11,515 bases of DNA from Rhodanobacteraceae bacterium UBA703 (GCA_002297645.1 DBMH01000210.1:1-11515), one strand, 5' to 3'. Shown: positions 1 through 6,767, numbered from the stretch's first letter. The notes: generated from the sequence alone by a model not told the origin. Translations and numbers: made by a program.

Positions 1-1
1 C

Positions 2-283
2 TCGGCGACCTTGCGGCGGCTGGTCGAGCAGGCGCGCCGTGCGAACGCCGGTGCGGACCGGCGGCGCCTCGCACAGGAGGCCGCCTATCGCGTGATGTCG
101 AGCATCGCCGGCAACTTCGCCGGCTTCGACGAGGCGTCGCGTGCCCTGTTCGCGGCCAGGCGCGATGCCTTCCTCGAACACGTCCACGTCTGGCCAGCCG
201 ACGTGCGCGAGTACGTACTGCAACTGGCGGCCGCGGCGTTCGATCCGATCGACGACCGGGACACCCGGCCATCGTCCACCTGA
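2..283 (+). CDS. DUF2239 family protein, C-terminal part (5' end outside window)
   Basis: The reading frame is open from the first bases of the window and begins with residues SATLRRLVEQARRA, so the true start lies upstream. About 93 residues are visible. The core has an arginine/alanine-rich helical region followed by a segment YRVMSSIAGNFAGFDEASRA and a later WPADVREY. I recognise this pattern from the C-terminus of the DUF2239 family. The function of that family is not established and nothing here reveals one; no membrane segment or catalytic motif is seen. The gene ends 17 nt before the MATE exporter on the same strand, so the two may be co-transcribed. The family call rests on recall of the pattern, not on an alignment. 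Confidence 0.72.
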   Translation, partial: SATLRRLVEQARRANAGADRRRLAQEAAYRVMSSIAGNFAGFDEASRALFAARRDAFLEHVHVWPADVREYVLQLAAAAFDPIDDRDTRPSST

Positions 284-300
284 CTGAAGGAATCCTCTGC

Positions 301-1653
301 GTGCGTGACTTGACCGAAGGTCCGGTGACGGGCCATCTGATCCGGCTGGCCGTGCCGATCGCGATCGGCATGCTGTTCCAGACCCTGTATTTCCTGATTG
401 ATCTCTACTTCGTCGCGCAGCTCGGCGACGCGGCGATCGCCGGCGTCAGCGCCGCCGGCAACGTGCAATTCCTCGTGATGGCGCTGACTCAGGTCCTCGC
501 GGTCGGCACCATGGCGCTGATCGCCCACGCGAGCGGCCGCAAGGATGCGGCGGACGCGAATCGGGTGTTCAACCAGGGCGTCGTCCTGGCCCTGGTCTGC
601 GCGACGGTCACCTTGGTCGGCGGCTTCCTCCTCTGTGGTCCCTATCTGCGTGCCGTGGCGGCGCACGCCGCCACGGTGGAGGCGGGCACTGCCTATCTGC
701 AGGCCTTCCTGCCCGGGCTGGCGCTGCAGTTCGCATTGGTGACGATGAGCTCCGCCTTGCGCGGCACCGGCATCGCGAAACCGGCGATGCTGGTGCAGAT
801 CGTCACGGTCGTCCTGAACGCGTTGCTGGCGCCGGTGCTGATCGCCGGCTGGCTCACCGGCCGGCCGTTCGGCGTGGCCGGGGCCGGCTGGGCGAGTTCC
901 CTGTCGATCGCGGCCGGCGTGGTGCTGATGGCGCTGTACTTCGCGAGACTGGAGAAGTACGTCGGCTTCGAGCGGCGGCTGTGGTCGCCGCAGCCGCTCG
1001 TGTGGCGCCGCATCCTGCGCATCGGCGTGCCACCCGGCGCGGAGTTCGCGTTGATGTTCGTCTACATGGGCGTGGTGTACTGGGTGATCCGCGGCTTCGG
1101 GCCGCAGGCGCAGGCCGGCTACGGCGTCGGCATGCGCGTCATGCAGGCGATCTTCCTGCCGGCGATGGCGATCGCGTTCGCGGCCGCGCCGCTGGCGGGG
1201 CAGAACGTCGGCGCGCAGCGGCCGGAGCGCGTTCGCGCGACCTTCCGTTCCGCCGCGCTGATCGGCAGTGCGCTGATGTTTGCCCTGAGCGCGCTGTGCC
1301 AGTGGCGGCCGGACTGGCTGGTACATGCCTTCGCGCACGATGCGCGTTCGCTCGAGGTCGCCGCCGAGTTCCTGCACATCGTCTCGTGGAACTTCGTCGC
1401 GTCCGGGCTGGTGTTCACCTGCTCGGGCCTGTTCCAGGCGCTCGGCGACACGCGTCCGGCGCTCTGGAGCAGCGCCTCGCGCCTGCTGACCTTCGTCGCG
1501 CCGGCACTGGTCCTCGCGGCGTCACCGGGGTTCGAACTGCGGCAGTTGTGGCTGCTGTCCGTCGCCTCGGTGGCGTTGCAGGCCCTGCTCAGTCTCGTCC
1601 TGCTGCATCGCGCGTTGCGCAACCGCCTTGCGATGGTGCCTGCACCCGCCTGA
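301..1653 (+). CDS. MATE family efflux transporter
   Basis: This 450-residue polytopic inner-membrane protein has the length and about 12 hydrophobic segments typical of MATE (NorM/DinF-type) cation-coupled drug exporters. Recognisable elements are an N-terminal first helix ending in DLYFVAQLGDAAIAGVS, a mid-protein ALRGTGIAKPAMLVQ, the half-domain junction around residues 220-250, and IGVPPGAEFALMF opening the second bundle, followed by PLAGQNVGAQRPERVRA. The two six-helix halves look intact. Translation is taken to begin at a GTG because AAGGAA lies 8 nt upstream (287-292) and no ATG fits the family N-terminus better. The substrate cannot be told from sequence. It sits directly after the DUF2239 gene and converges with the transglutaminase-like gene, leaving only 9 nt between stops. 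Confidence 0.93.
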   Translation: MRDLTEGPVTGHLIRLAVPIAIGMLFQTLYFLIDLYFVAQLGDAAIAGVSAAGNVQFLVMALTQVLAVGTMALIAHASGRKDAADANRVFNQGVVLALVCATVTLVGGFLLCGPYLRAVAAHAATVEAGTAYLQAFLPGLALQFALVTMSSALRGTGIAKPAMLVQIVTVVLNALLAPVLIAGWLTGRPFGVAGAGWASSLSIAAGVVLMALYFARLEKYVGFERRLWSPQPLVWRRILRIGVPPGAEFALMFVYMGVVYWVIRGFGPQAQAGYGVGMRVMQAIFLPAMAIAFAAAPLAGQNVGAQRPERVRATFRSAALIGSALMFALSALCQWRPDWLVHAFAHDARSLEVAAEFLHIVSWNFVASGLVFTCSGLFQALGDTRPALWSSASRLLTFVAPALVLAASPGFELRQLWLLSVASVALQALLSLVLLHRALRNRLAMVPAPA

Positions 1654-1662
1654 GCGCAGGTG

Positions 1663-3096
1663 TCAGCGCGTGGCGGACGCCGGTTCCGCCGCGCGCATCT
1701 CGATGCGGCCGAGCATGTCGAGGCCGGCATAGAACCGCCACGGGTCACCGTTGCCGACCGACAGCGCGATGTGGCCCGCGTCGAAACCGCGCAGAGCCGC
1801 GTCGAAGCTCTGCCAGCGCCCGTCGATCCAGGCCTGCGCCCAGGCGTGCGGGACGAACACCTGCTCCCTGCCGGCGAAGCCGGGTGCGTAGGCGAGTCCG
1901 TCGACGACGCGCGTGGCAATGCCGAGCGCACGGCCGAGGGCGGCGACGAGCACGGCGTGCTCGGTGCAATCGCCTTCCGGGTTGCGCGCGACCTCGAGCG
2001 CGGACGCATAGCCGACGCCGAGGCTCTTGTTGCGGATGAAGCTGCGCACGAACGCCTCGACGCGCTGCATGCGCACGAGCGGGTCGCGGGCGTCGCCGGC
2101 GGCGCGTTGCGCGAGCGCGACGACTTCCGGCGCCTTGCTCTGCAGCCAGTCGTTCGGCAGGTAATCATCCTTGCCCGGCTTGTCCTCGCCGCGCGGCCGT
2201 GCCTTGCGGTGCACGGTCACGAGGATGGTGTCGCCGCGCCGCTCGACGCGCTGCTCGTCGGTGTCCGGCAGTTCGAGAGGCTTGCTCGCCTCGCGCGCGA
2301 CGAGCGCGTAGCGCACCGAGCCGGCGAGCTGGCCGGGCGACAGGGTGCGCGGCGCGGCCACGAGGGTACGATCGAACACGTCGCTGCCCTGGTTCGGCGC
2401 GGTCGCGCAGGCGCGGTCGCAGGCAAGCAGGGTCAGTTCGACACCCATCACCGGCATGGTCAGCTTGTACACCGTCTGGTCGGCGTCGACCCACGCACGC
2501 ATCTTCATCGGCACACCTGGAAACGCGAGGGTCTGTTCGACCGGGCTCAGCGATTTCCGGCCGCCGGGCAGGTCGATGCCCTCCGGGGCTCCCACGATAT
2601 TGAGGATCTCCGGCGCGTCGAGGCTCGACGGCTGGAATGCCAGTGCCGTGTATCGCGTACCCGGCGCGAGGCCGGCGCGCAGGCCGGCGAGGCGCAGCCC
2701 TTCCACCAGCAGTGCGCCTTTAGGCCAAGGCTGGCTGCGACGCTGTTCGGCGCCGCCGTTGCGCGTGACGATGCGCAGGGTGTCGCCCTCGACGGTTCCC
2801 TCGATCACACTCTCGCTACCCGACAGACGGGACACGCTGCGGAACGCGATCGGCTGGCCGGCCTTCGTCTCGGTGGCGGTTTCGGTGCTGCCGAGGGTGA
2901 CGCGGACGCCTGCGCGATCGAGCGTGAGATCGAGCGCCTGCCGGGTCTCCACCTTTCCGTCGGCGATCGTGCGCGTGGATTCGAAGCTGCCGATCTTGCG
3001 ACCGTCGAGCAGCACGGTGAACCACTGCTGTTCCGGTGGCGCGGCCCGGACGAGCGCGGGCAAGGCGAGCAGGAGGGCGAGAAGACAGCGGCGCAT
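1663..3096 (-). CDS. secreted transglutaminase-like (papain-fold) protein
   Basis: This is a 477-residue protein with an N-terminal Sec signal peptide (MRRCLLALLLALPALVRA, likely cut before APP), so it should act in the periplasm or envelope. The C-terminal part carries a transglutaminase core: Cys377 in GDCTEHAVLVAALGRALGI, His417 in FVPHAWAQAW and Asp432 in WQSFDAAL, in the usual Cys-His-Asp order. The first 300 or so residues look like beta-rich extracellular sequence with no domain I can name. Bacterial members of this superfamily are often peptidases or amidases rather than cross-linkers, so the reaction is open. A longer frame would start at 3138, but the start at 3096 is preferred: AGGGA lies 6 nt upstream, the signal peptide then begins normally, and a possible -10 overlaps the upstream ATG. 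The gene is divergent from purT. Confidence 0.85.
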   Translation of the reverse strand: MRRCLLALLLALPALVRAAPPEQQWFTVLLDGRKIGSFESTRTIADGKVETRQALDLTLDRAGVRVTLGSTETATETKAGQPIAFRSVSRLSGSESVIEGTVEGDTLRIVTRNGGAEQRRSQPWPKGALLVEGLRLAGLRAGLAPGTRYTALAFQPSSLDAPEILNIVGAPEGIDLPGGRKSLSPVEQTLAFPGVPMKMRAWVDADQTVYKLTMPVMGVELTLLACDRACATAPNQGSDVFDRTLVAAPRTLSPGQLAGSVRYALVAREASKPLELPDTDEQRVERRGDTILVTVHRKARPRGEDKPGKDDYLPNDWLQSKAPEVVALAQRAAGDARDPLVRMQRVEAFVRSFIRNKSLGVGYASALEVARNPEGDCTEHAVLVAALGRALGIATRVVDGLAYAPGFAGREQVFVPHAWAQAWIDGRWQSFDAALRGFDAGHIALSVGNGDPWRFYAGLDMLGRIEMRAAEPASATR

Positions 3097-3100
3097 ACGC

Positions 3101-3128
3101 ATTCCCTGTGACGGATTCCCTGTGGCGG
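3101..3128. repeat. 14-bp tandem duplication in the transglutaminase-like gene leader
   Basis: Two adjacent 14-nt units (3101-3114 and 3115-3128) match at 13 of 14 positions. On the minus strand each unit contains CACAGGGAAT, so the Shine-Dalgarno-like AGGGA is duplicated directly before the gene starting at 3096. The proximal copy has good spacing to that start. Confidence 0.85.
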
Positions 3129-3136
3129 ACGGCGCC

Positions 3137-3142
3137 ATTGTG
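3137..3142 (-). promoter_or_regulatory. possible -10 element of the transglutaminase-like gene
   Basis: On the minus strand this reads CACAAT followed by GGCGCC, one base from TACAAT. It resembles the -10 boxes seen before purT and bpt. Transcription would start near 3130, leaving a leader of about 34 nt before 3096. No convincing -35 is visible. Confidence 0.3.
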
Positions 3143-3188
3143 CCAAGTCCCCATCGCCGCTGCGCGCCGCCGTACCGTCCGGTGTTCC

Positions 3189-3202
3189 ACCGCCATGGCG
3201 GT
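3189..3202. promoter_or_regulatory. 14-bp perfect palindrome, candidate operator
   Basis: ACCGCCATGGCGGT is its own reverse complement over all 14 bases. It lies in the 159-nt gap between the divergent transglutaminase-like gene and purT, and overlaps where the -35 of the purT promoter would fall. It does not look like the E. coli PurR box (ACGCAAACGTTTGCGT). The regulator is unknown, and GC-rich palindromes can occur by chance. Confidence 0.35.
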
Positions 3203-3220
3203 TTTCCGGGATTCCCTCAT

Positions 3221-3226
3221 TACAAT
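3221..3226 (+). promoter_or_regulatory. candidate -10 element of purT
   Basis: TACAAT, five of six bases matching the TATAAT consensus, stands in an AT-richer spot 30 nt before the purT ATG. The implied leader is about 23 nt. The sequence at -35 spacing (GCGGTT, 3198-3203) is weak, which would suit a promoter that depends on an activator. Confidence 0.45.
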
Positions 3227-3255
3227 CGCGCTCCCTCTTCCTCCCGGACCTGTCC

Positions 3256-4437
3256 ATGAAGACCTTCGGTACGCCGCACACGGACACCGCGATCCGCGTG
3301 CTTCTGCTCGGCTCCGGCGAGCTCGGCAAGGAAGTGGCGATCGAGCTGCAGCGCTTCGCGGTCGAGGTGATCGCGGTCGATCGTTACGCCGGAGCGCCGG
3401 CGATGCAGGTCGCGCACCGCTCGCACGTGATCGACATGCTCGACGGTGCCGAGCTGCGTCGCGTGATCGAGCTCGAAAAGCCGGATCTCGTCGTGCCGGA
3501 GATCGAGGCGATCCACACGCCCACCCTGGTCGAGCTGGAGAAAGGCGGCTTGCAGGTCGTGCCGACCGCCCGCGCCGCCTGGCTGACGATGGATCGGGAG
3601 GGCATCCGCCGTCTCGCCGCGGAAGACCTGGGGCTGCCGACCTCGCCGTATCGCTTCGTCGACACGCGCGAGGAATATCGCACCGCGGCCGCCGAGCTCG
3701 GTCTCCCTTTCGTGATCAAGCCGGTCATGTCGAGCTCCGGCAAGGGGCAGAGCATCGTGCGGACCGATGCCGAGGTCGATGCGGCCTGGGACTACGCCCA
3801 GTCCGGCGGTCGCGCCGGGCAGGGGCGCTGCATCGTCGAGGGTTTCGTCGATTTCGACTACGAGATCACGCTGCTGACGGTGCGGCACGCCGGCGGCACG
3901 AGTTTCTGCGCGCCGATCGGGCACCGGCAGGAACACGGCGACTATCGCGAATCCTGGCAGCCGCAGCCGATGAGCGACGTGGCGCGCGCCGAGGCCGAGC
4001 GCCAGGCCGCCGCGATCACCGCGGCACTCGGCGGTCGCGGCGTCTTCGGCGTCGAGTTCTTCGTCAAGGGCGATGCGGTGATCTTTTCGGAAGTCAGCCC
4101 GCGCCCGCACGACACCGGCCTCGTCACGCTGATCTCGCAGGAACTGTCGGAATTCGCGCTGCACGCGCGCGCGATCCTCGGATTGCCGATCCCCGTCATT
4201 CGCCAGCTCGGACCATCCGCTTCCTGCGCGGTACTGGCCGATGGCGAAGGCGCGCGCCCGCGCTATCACGGCGTCGCGGACGCCCTCGCCGAGCCCGACA
4301 CGATGCTGCGATTGTTCGGCAAGCCCGAAGTGAAGGGGCGGCGCCGCATGGCCGTCACGCTGGCGCGCGACGTCGACGTTGCCGCGGCGGTCGCCAAGGC
4401 CGTGCGCGCGGCGGCGAAGCTGTCGGTCACGCCGTGA
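3256..4437 (+). CDS. purT: formate-dependent phosphoribosylglycinamide formyltransferase (GAR transformylase 2)
   Basis: PurT makes formyl-GAR in purine synthesis from GAR, formate and ATP, without the folate cofactor that PurN needs. The 393-residue length matches the usual 390-400. As an ATP-grasp enzyme it shows the N-terminal nucleotide-fold loop GSGELG (19-24), EAIHT (84-88), the ATP-binding loop KPVMSSSGKGQS (155-166), and the metal/ATP site EVSPRPHDTG (279-288). All are intact. The ATG lies 30 nt after a candidate -10 box; no strong Shine-Dalgarno sequence is seen. A small gene follows 28 nt downstream on the same strand and is probably co-transcribed. The gene is divergent from the transglutaminase-like gene and may be controlled through the palindrome at 3189-3202. 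Identification is firm. Confidence 0.97.
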   Translation: MKTFGTPHTDTAIRVLLLGSGELGKEVAIELQRFAVEVIAVDRYAGAPAMQVAHRSHVIDMLDGAELRRVIELEKPDLVVPEIEAIHTPTLVELEKGGLQVVPTARAAWLTMDREGIRRLAAEDLGLPTSPYRFVDTREEYRTAAAELGLPFVIKPVMSSSGKGQSIVRTDAEVDAAWDYAQSGGRAGQGRCIVEGFVDFDYEITLLTVRHAGGTSFCAPIGHRQEHGDYRESWQPQPMSDVARAEAERQAAAITAALGGRGVFGVEFFVKGDAVIFSEVSPRPHDTGLVTLISQELSEFALHARAILGLPIPVIRQLGPSASCAVLADGEGARPRYHGVADALAEPDTMLRLFGKPEVKGRRRMAVTLARDVDVAAAVAKAVRAAAKLSVTP

Positions 4438-4465
4438 ACCAGCCCCCTCGCCCGAAGGACCGTCG

Positions 4466-4732
4466 ATGACCGATTCCATGAACTACGCCGTCTTCCTGTT
4501 CCCGCAGGCGCTGGAAGCGCTCGGCGAGCCGGTGAAGCCCTACTTGCGCGAGGCCCCCGGCGGTCCGCACATCGTCTGCGCGGAGATCGACGCGTCCGGC
4601 CCGCTGTTCGGCATGACGCTGGTGGGCAAGGGGCCGGCCGGCGAACGCCTGGAACTCGAGCTGATGGTGCCCGTGTCGATGGTCAGGCTCGTCATGTCGA
4701 TGCACGGCGAGCACGAGGTGGGATTCGTCTGA
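4466..4732 (+). CDS. small conserved-looking protein of unknown function (88 aa)
   Basis: I do not recognise this protein. It is 88 residues, acidic, soluble-looking and methionine-rich, with no signal peptide or clear membrane segment. It begins MTDSMNYAVFLFPQALEALG, and its second half (LELELMVPVSMVRLVMSMHG) is strongly amphipathic, ending in EHEVGFV. The start is set by AAGGA 7 nt before the ATG; an upstream in-frame extension to 4379 would overlap the end of purT and is unlikely. It follows purT by 28 nt, so it may share that transcript. Five nt separate it from the convergent bpt. A functional link to purine synthesis cannot be inferred from position alone. Good ribosome-binding spacing and a sensible amino acid mix support a real gene. 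Confidence 0.75.
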   Translation: MTDSMNYAVFLFPQALEALGEPVKPYLREAPGGPHIVCAEIDASGPLFGMTLVGKGPAGERLELELMVPVSMVRLVMSMHGEHEVGFV

Positions 4733-4737
4733 GCGGC

Positions 4738-5442
4738 TCAGCCGAGAGCCGTCCAGCGGTTGTCGCGCAGGATCTCGAGCGGGCGGAAGCGGGCCTTGTA
4801 GTGCATCTTCGGATGCCCGTCGATCCAGAAGCCGAGATAGACGTGCGGCAGGTTGCGTTCGCGCGCGATGCGGATCTGGCTCAGGATCGCGAAGCTGCCC
4901 AGCCCGCGCGGGTGCTGTTCCGGATCGAAGAACGTGTAGACCGCCGAGAGCCCGTCGGCGCAGAAGTCGGTGACGGCCAGCGCGACGAGGCGTTCGCCGT
5001 CGCGGAATTCGATGAACCGGGTGGGACTCCATGCCGTGTAGAGGAAGCGCTCGAAGTCCTCCGGGCGCGCATCGTCCATGCCGCCGTCGCGGTGGCGCGA
5101 CTGCAGGTAGCTGCGGTAGAGCGCGAAGTATTCCGAAGTGCACGCCGTCGGCACGATGCGGACGGAAAGGCCGGCGTTGCGCGCGAGGCAGCGGCGCTGG
5201 CTGCGATCGGGGTGGAAGCGCTGTACCGGGACGCGGCAGGCGATGCACGCGTGGCAGCCCTGGCATTGCGGGTGATAGACGTGGCCGCCGGCCCGGCGGT
5301 AGCCGCGCTGCACGGCCAGATCGTAGATCTGCGGCAGCTGCGGCGCGCTCGGGTCGATGACGAGGTTCTGCGCCGTACGCTCGTCGTAATAGCCGCAGGG
5401 GTGCGGCAGGGTCTGGAACAGGCGGACGACATCCGGGCGCAT
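4738..5442 (-). CDS. bpt: aspartate/glutamate leucyltransferase (leucyl-tRNA-protein transferase)
   Basis: This enzyme belongs to the ATE1/Bpt family, which moves an amino acid from aminoacyl-tRNA onto the N-terminus of proteins and marks them for ClpS/ClpAP degradation. Bacterial Bpt adds leucine to N-terminal Asp or Glu. The 234 residues fit the family. The N-terminal half has HPCGYY (Cys16) and a cysteine cluster HPQCQGCHACIACRVPV (Cys60, 63, 66, 69). The C-terminal GNAT-like half has AVYTFFDPEQHPRGLGSF, then VYLGFWIDGHPKMHYKARFRPLE, a family hallmark. Nothing appears truncated. A -10-like TAGAAT lies only 6 nt before the ATG, suggesting a leaderless or nearly leaderless message. The gene is third in a minus-strand run after tesB and the DUF2007-like gene. 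Specificity for leucine rather than arginine is inferred from the bacterial clade. Confidence 0.93.
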   Translation of the reverse strand: MRPDVVRLFQTLPHPCGYYDERTAQNLVIDPSAPQLPQIYDLAVQRGYRRAGGHVYHPQCQGCHACIACRVPVQRFHPDRSQRRCLARNAGLSVRIVPTACTSEYFALYRSYLQSRHRDGGMDDARPEDFERFLYTAWSPTRFIEFRDGERLVALAVTDFCADGLSAVYTFFDPEQHPRGLGSFAILSQIRIARERNLPHVYLGFWIDGHPKMHYKARFRPLEILRDNRWTALG

Positions 5443-5448
5443 GGCGCG

Positions 5449-5454
5449 ATTCTA
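5449..5454 (-). promoter_or_regulatory. candidate -10 element of bpt
   Basis: On the minus strand TAGAAT is followed by CGCGCC and then directly by the bpt ATG at 5442, so the transcript would start at or within a base or two of the start codon. A weak -35-like TTCACG (5480-5475) has a 20-nt spacer; the 17-nt position reads ACGACG. Confidence 0.45.
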
Positions 5455-5467
5455 GAGCCGGCCCGGG

Positions 5468-5500
5468 AAAACGTCGTGAAGTTTCGCCGCTTCCGCGACG
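5468..5500 (-). terminator. candidate intrinsic terminator after the tesB operon
   Basis: On the minus strand an outer stem CGTCG/CGACG encloses an inner stem GAAG/CTTC with an 8-nt loop, separated by a small internal mismatch, and is followed by TTTT. It begins a few nt after the DUF2007-like stop. The stem is modest and the T run short, so termination may be partial. It lies just upstream of the bpt promoter. Confidence 0.4.
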
Positions 5501-5504
5501 GCCC

Positions 5505-5888
5505 TCACGCCAGCATCTTCATCGCGATCAACGCGGCGATGCCGGCGATCATCGCCAGCGTCACCAGCTTGATGCGCAGCGCGGTCTGCTTGTGGCCGCG
5601 CGAGTCGCCGGCGCTGCGCGCGGCGGCGAGTTCGTCGGCGAAGCGCGTCGCGGGCTCCAGGCCGGCGTCGCGCAGGATGCGCCGGGCCGCGGTCTGGTCC
5701 TCCGAGCGCACGACGCACACCTGCGGCCACGAGTCGCGGTCGCCCTTGGCGGTGTAGCTGAAGCGTTTCCAGTCCGCGCCCTGGTAGCCGCGGCGGTTGG
5801 CAATGGAGGTCTCGATGCCCTGTTCGGCCATCAGCGCGACGACGCGCTCGATGTTCTCCATGCGGGGGGATGTATAGATCTGGCGCAT
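5505..5888 (-). CDS. DUF2007-like protein with C-terminal membrane anchor ('pathogenicity-like protein')
   Basis: This is a 127-residue protein. The N-terminal 80 or so residues resemble the small DUF2007 'putative signal transducing' fold: MRQIYTSPRMENIERVVALM, then EQGIETSIANRR and SWPQVCVVRSEDQTAARRIL. A hydrophilic linker follows, and residues about 108-126 form one hydrophobic segment, so it is likely tail-anchored in the inner membrane. Xanthomonad relatives carry the label 'pathogenicity-like protein', which I recall but which says nothing firm about function. The start follows the tesB stop by 9 nt with no Shine-Dalgarno sequence; the spacer instead reads ACTCCTGCC. Translation probably depends on reinitiation after tesB. 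The first Met is chosen because the DUF2007 fold begins with the IYTSP strand, which a start at Met10 would remove. Confidence 0.75.
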   Translation of the reverse strand: MRQIYTSPRMENIERVVALMAEQGIETSIANRRGYQGADWKRFSYTAKGDRDSWPQVCVVRSEDQTAARRILRDAGLEPATRFADELAAARSAGDSRGHKQTALRIKLVTLAMIAGIAALIAMKMLA

Positions 5889-5897
5889 GGCAGGAGT

Positions 5898-6767
5898 CTA
5901 CGCCGATTCGGGGCGGACACGGATCAGCCCTTCCTGCGCGGTCGACGCGACGAGGCGGCCGCCCTCGTCGTAGAACATGCCGCGCGCGAGGCCGCGGCCG
6001 TCCTGCGCGGTCGGGCTGTCGCAGGAGTACAGCAGCCATTCGTCGACGCGGAACGGACGATGGAACCACATTGCGTGGTCGAGGCTGGCGACCTGCACGT
6101 TGCGCTGCAGGAACGAGATGCCGTGCGGGAACAGCGTGGTTCCGATGAGGTGGAAATCCGACGCGTAGGCGAGCAGCGCGCGGTGCAGCACGGGGCTGTC
6201 CGGGATCGGGCGCGTCAGGCGGAACCAGACCTGCTGGTACGGCGGGCGCTTGGGCGGGTTGAGCTCGTCGCGCGGATAGACGGGACGGAACTCGAACGGT
6301 CCGGAGCGCCGGAACCAGCGCTGCAGCTTCGGCGGCAGCTTGTCGAATTCCTCCTGCGGCAGCGAGGCCGGCGGCGCGAGGTCGTCGGCCTTCGGCACTT
6401 CGGGCATCGTTTGCTGGTGCTCGACGCCGGTTTCGGCGATCTGGAACGACGCCGACATGTTGAAGATCGGCTGGCCGTGCTGGACGGCGGTCACGCGGCG
6501 GGTGGAGAAGCTGCCGCCGTCGCGCGTGCGCTCCACGTGGTAGAGGATCGGGTGCTCGATGTCGCCGGCGCGCAGGAAGTACGCGTGCAGCGAGTGCGCT
6601 GTGCGCGCCGGGTCGACCGTCTGCTGCGCAGCCGACAGCGCCTGGCCGAGCACCTGTCCGCCGAACACGTAGCGCGTGCCGATGTCGCGGCTCTCGCCGC
6701 GGAAGTAGTTCTCCTCGAGGCGCTCGAGCTGGAGCAGGGTCAGCAGTTCTTCGACGCTGGAGGACAT
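5898..6767 (-). CDS. tesB: acyl-CoA thioesterase II
   Basis: TesB hydrolyses medium- and long-chain acyl-CoA to free fatty acid and CoA in the cytoplasm. The 289-residue double hotdog protein matches the usual 285-290. The catalytic residues known from E. coli TesB fall at the same numbers: Asp204 (YASDFHLIG), Ser228 in place of Thr228 (QVASLDHAMWFHRPF), and Gln278 (STAQEGLIR). The N-terminal hotdog shows RYVFGGQVLGQAL and HSLHAYFLRAGD. The frame stays open upstream to 7031, but that extension overlaps the amidase gene and lacks family character, so the ATG at 6767 is used. A TATACT box is 28 nt upstream. The DUF2007-like gene follows after 9 nt and is probably co-transcribed. Confidence 0.95.
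   Translation of the reverse strand: MSSSVEELLTLLQLERLEENYFRGESRDIGTRYVFGGQVLGQALSAAQQTVDPARTAHSLHAYFLRAGDIEHPILYHVERTRDGGSFSTRRVTAVQHGQPIFNMSASFQIAETGVEHQQTMPEVPKADDLAPPASLPQEEFDKLPPKLQRWFRRSGPFEFRPVYPRDELNPPKRPPYQQVWFRLTRPIPDSPVLHRALLAYASDFHLIGTTLFPHGISFLQRNVQVASLDHAMWFHRPFRVDEWLLYSCDSPTAQDGRGLARGMFYDEGGRLVASTAQEGLIRVRPESA

Noticed and set aside
1660..3111. 483-codon open frame on + antisense to the transglutaminase-like gene
   Set aside because: It is an antisense frame kept open by high GC; its translation is Arg/Ala/Asp/His-rich with no domain, while the opposite strand has a signal peptide and an intact catalytic triad.
3220..4479. 419-codon open frame on - antisense to purT
   Set aside because: purT is unambiguous on +, and the antisense product is low-complexity and charged with no motif.
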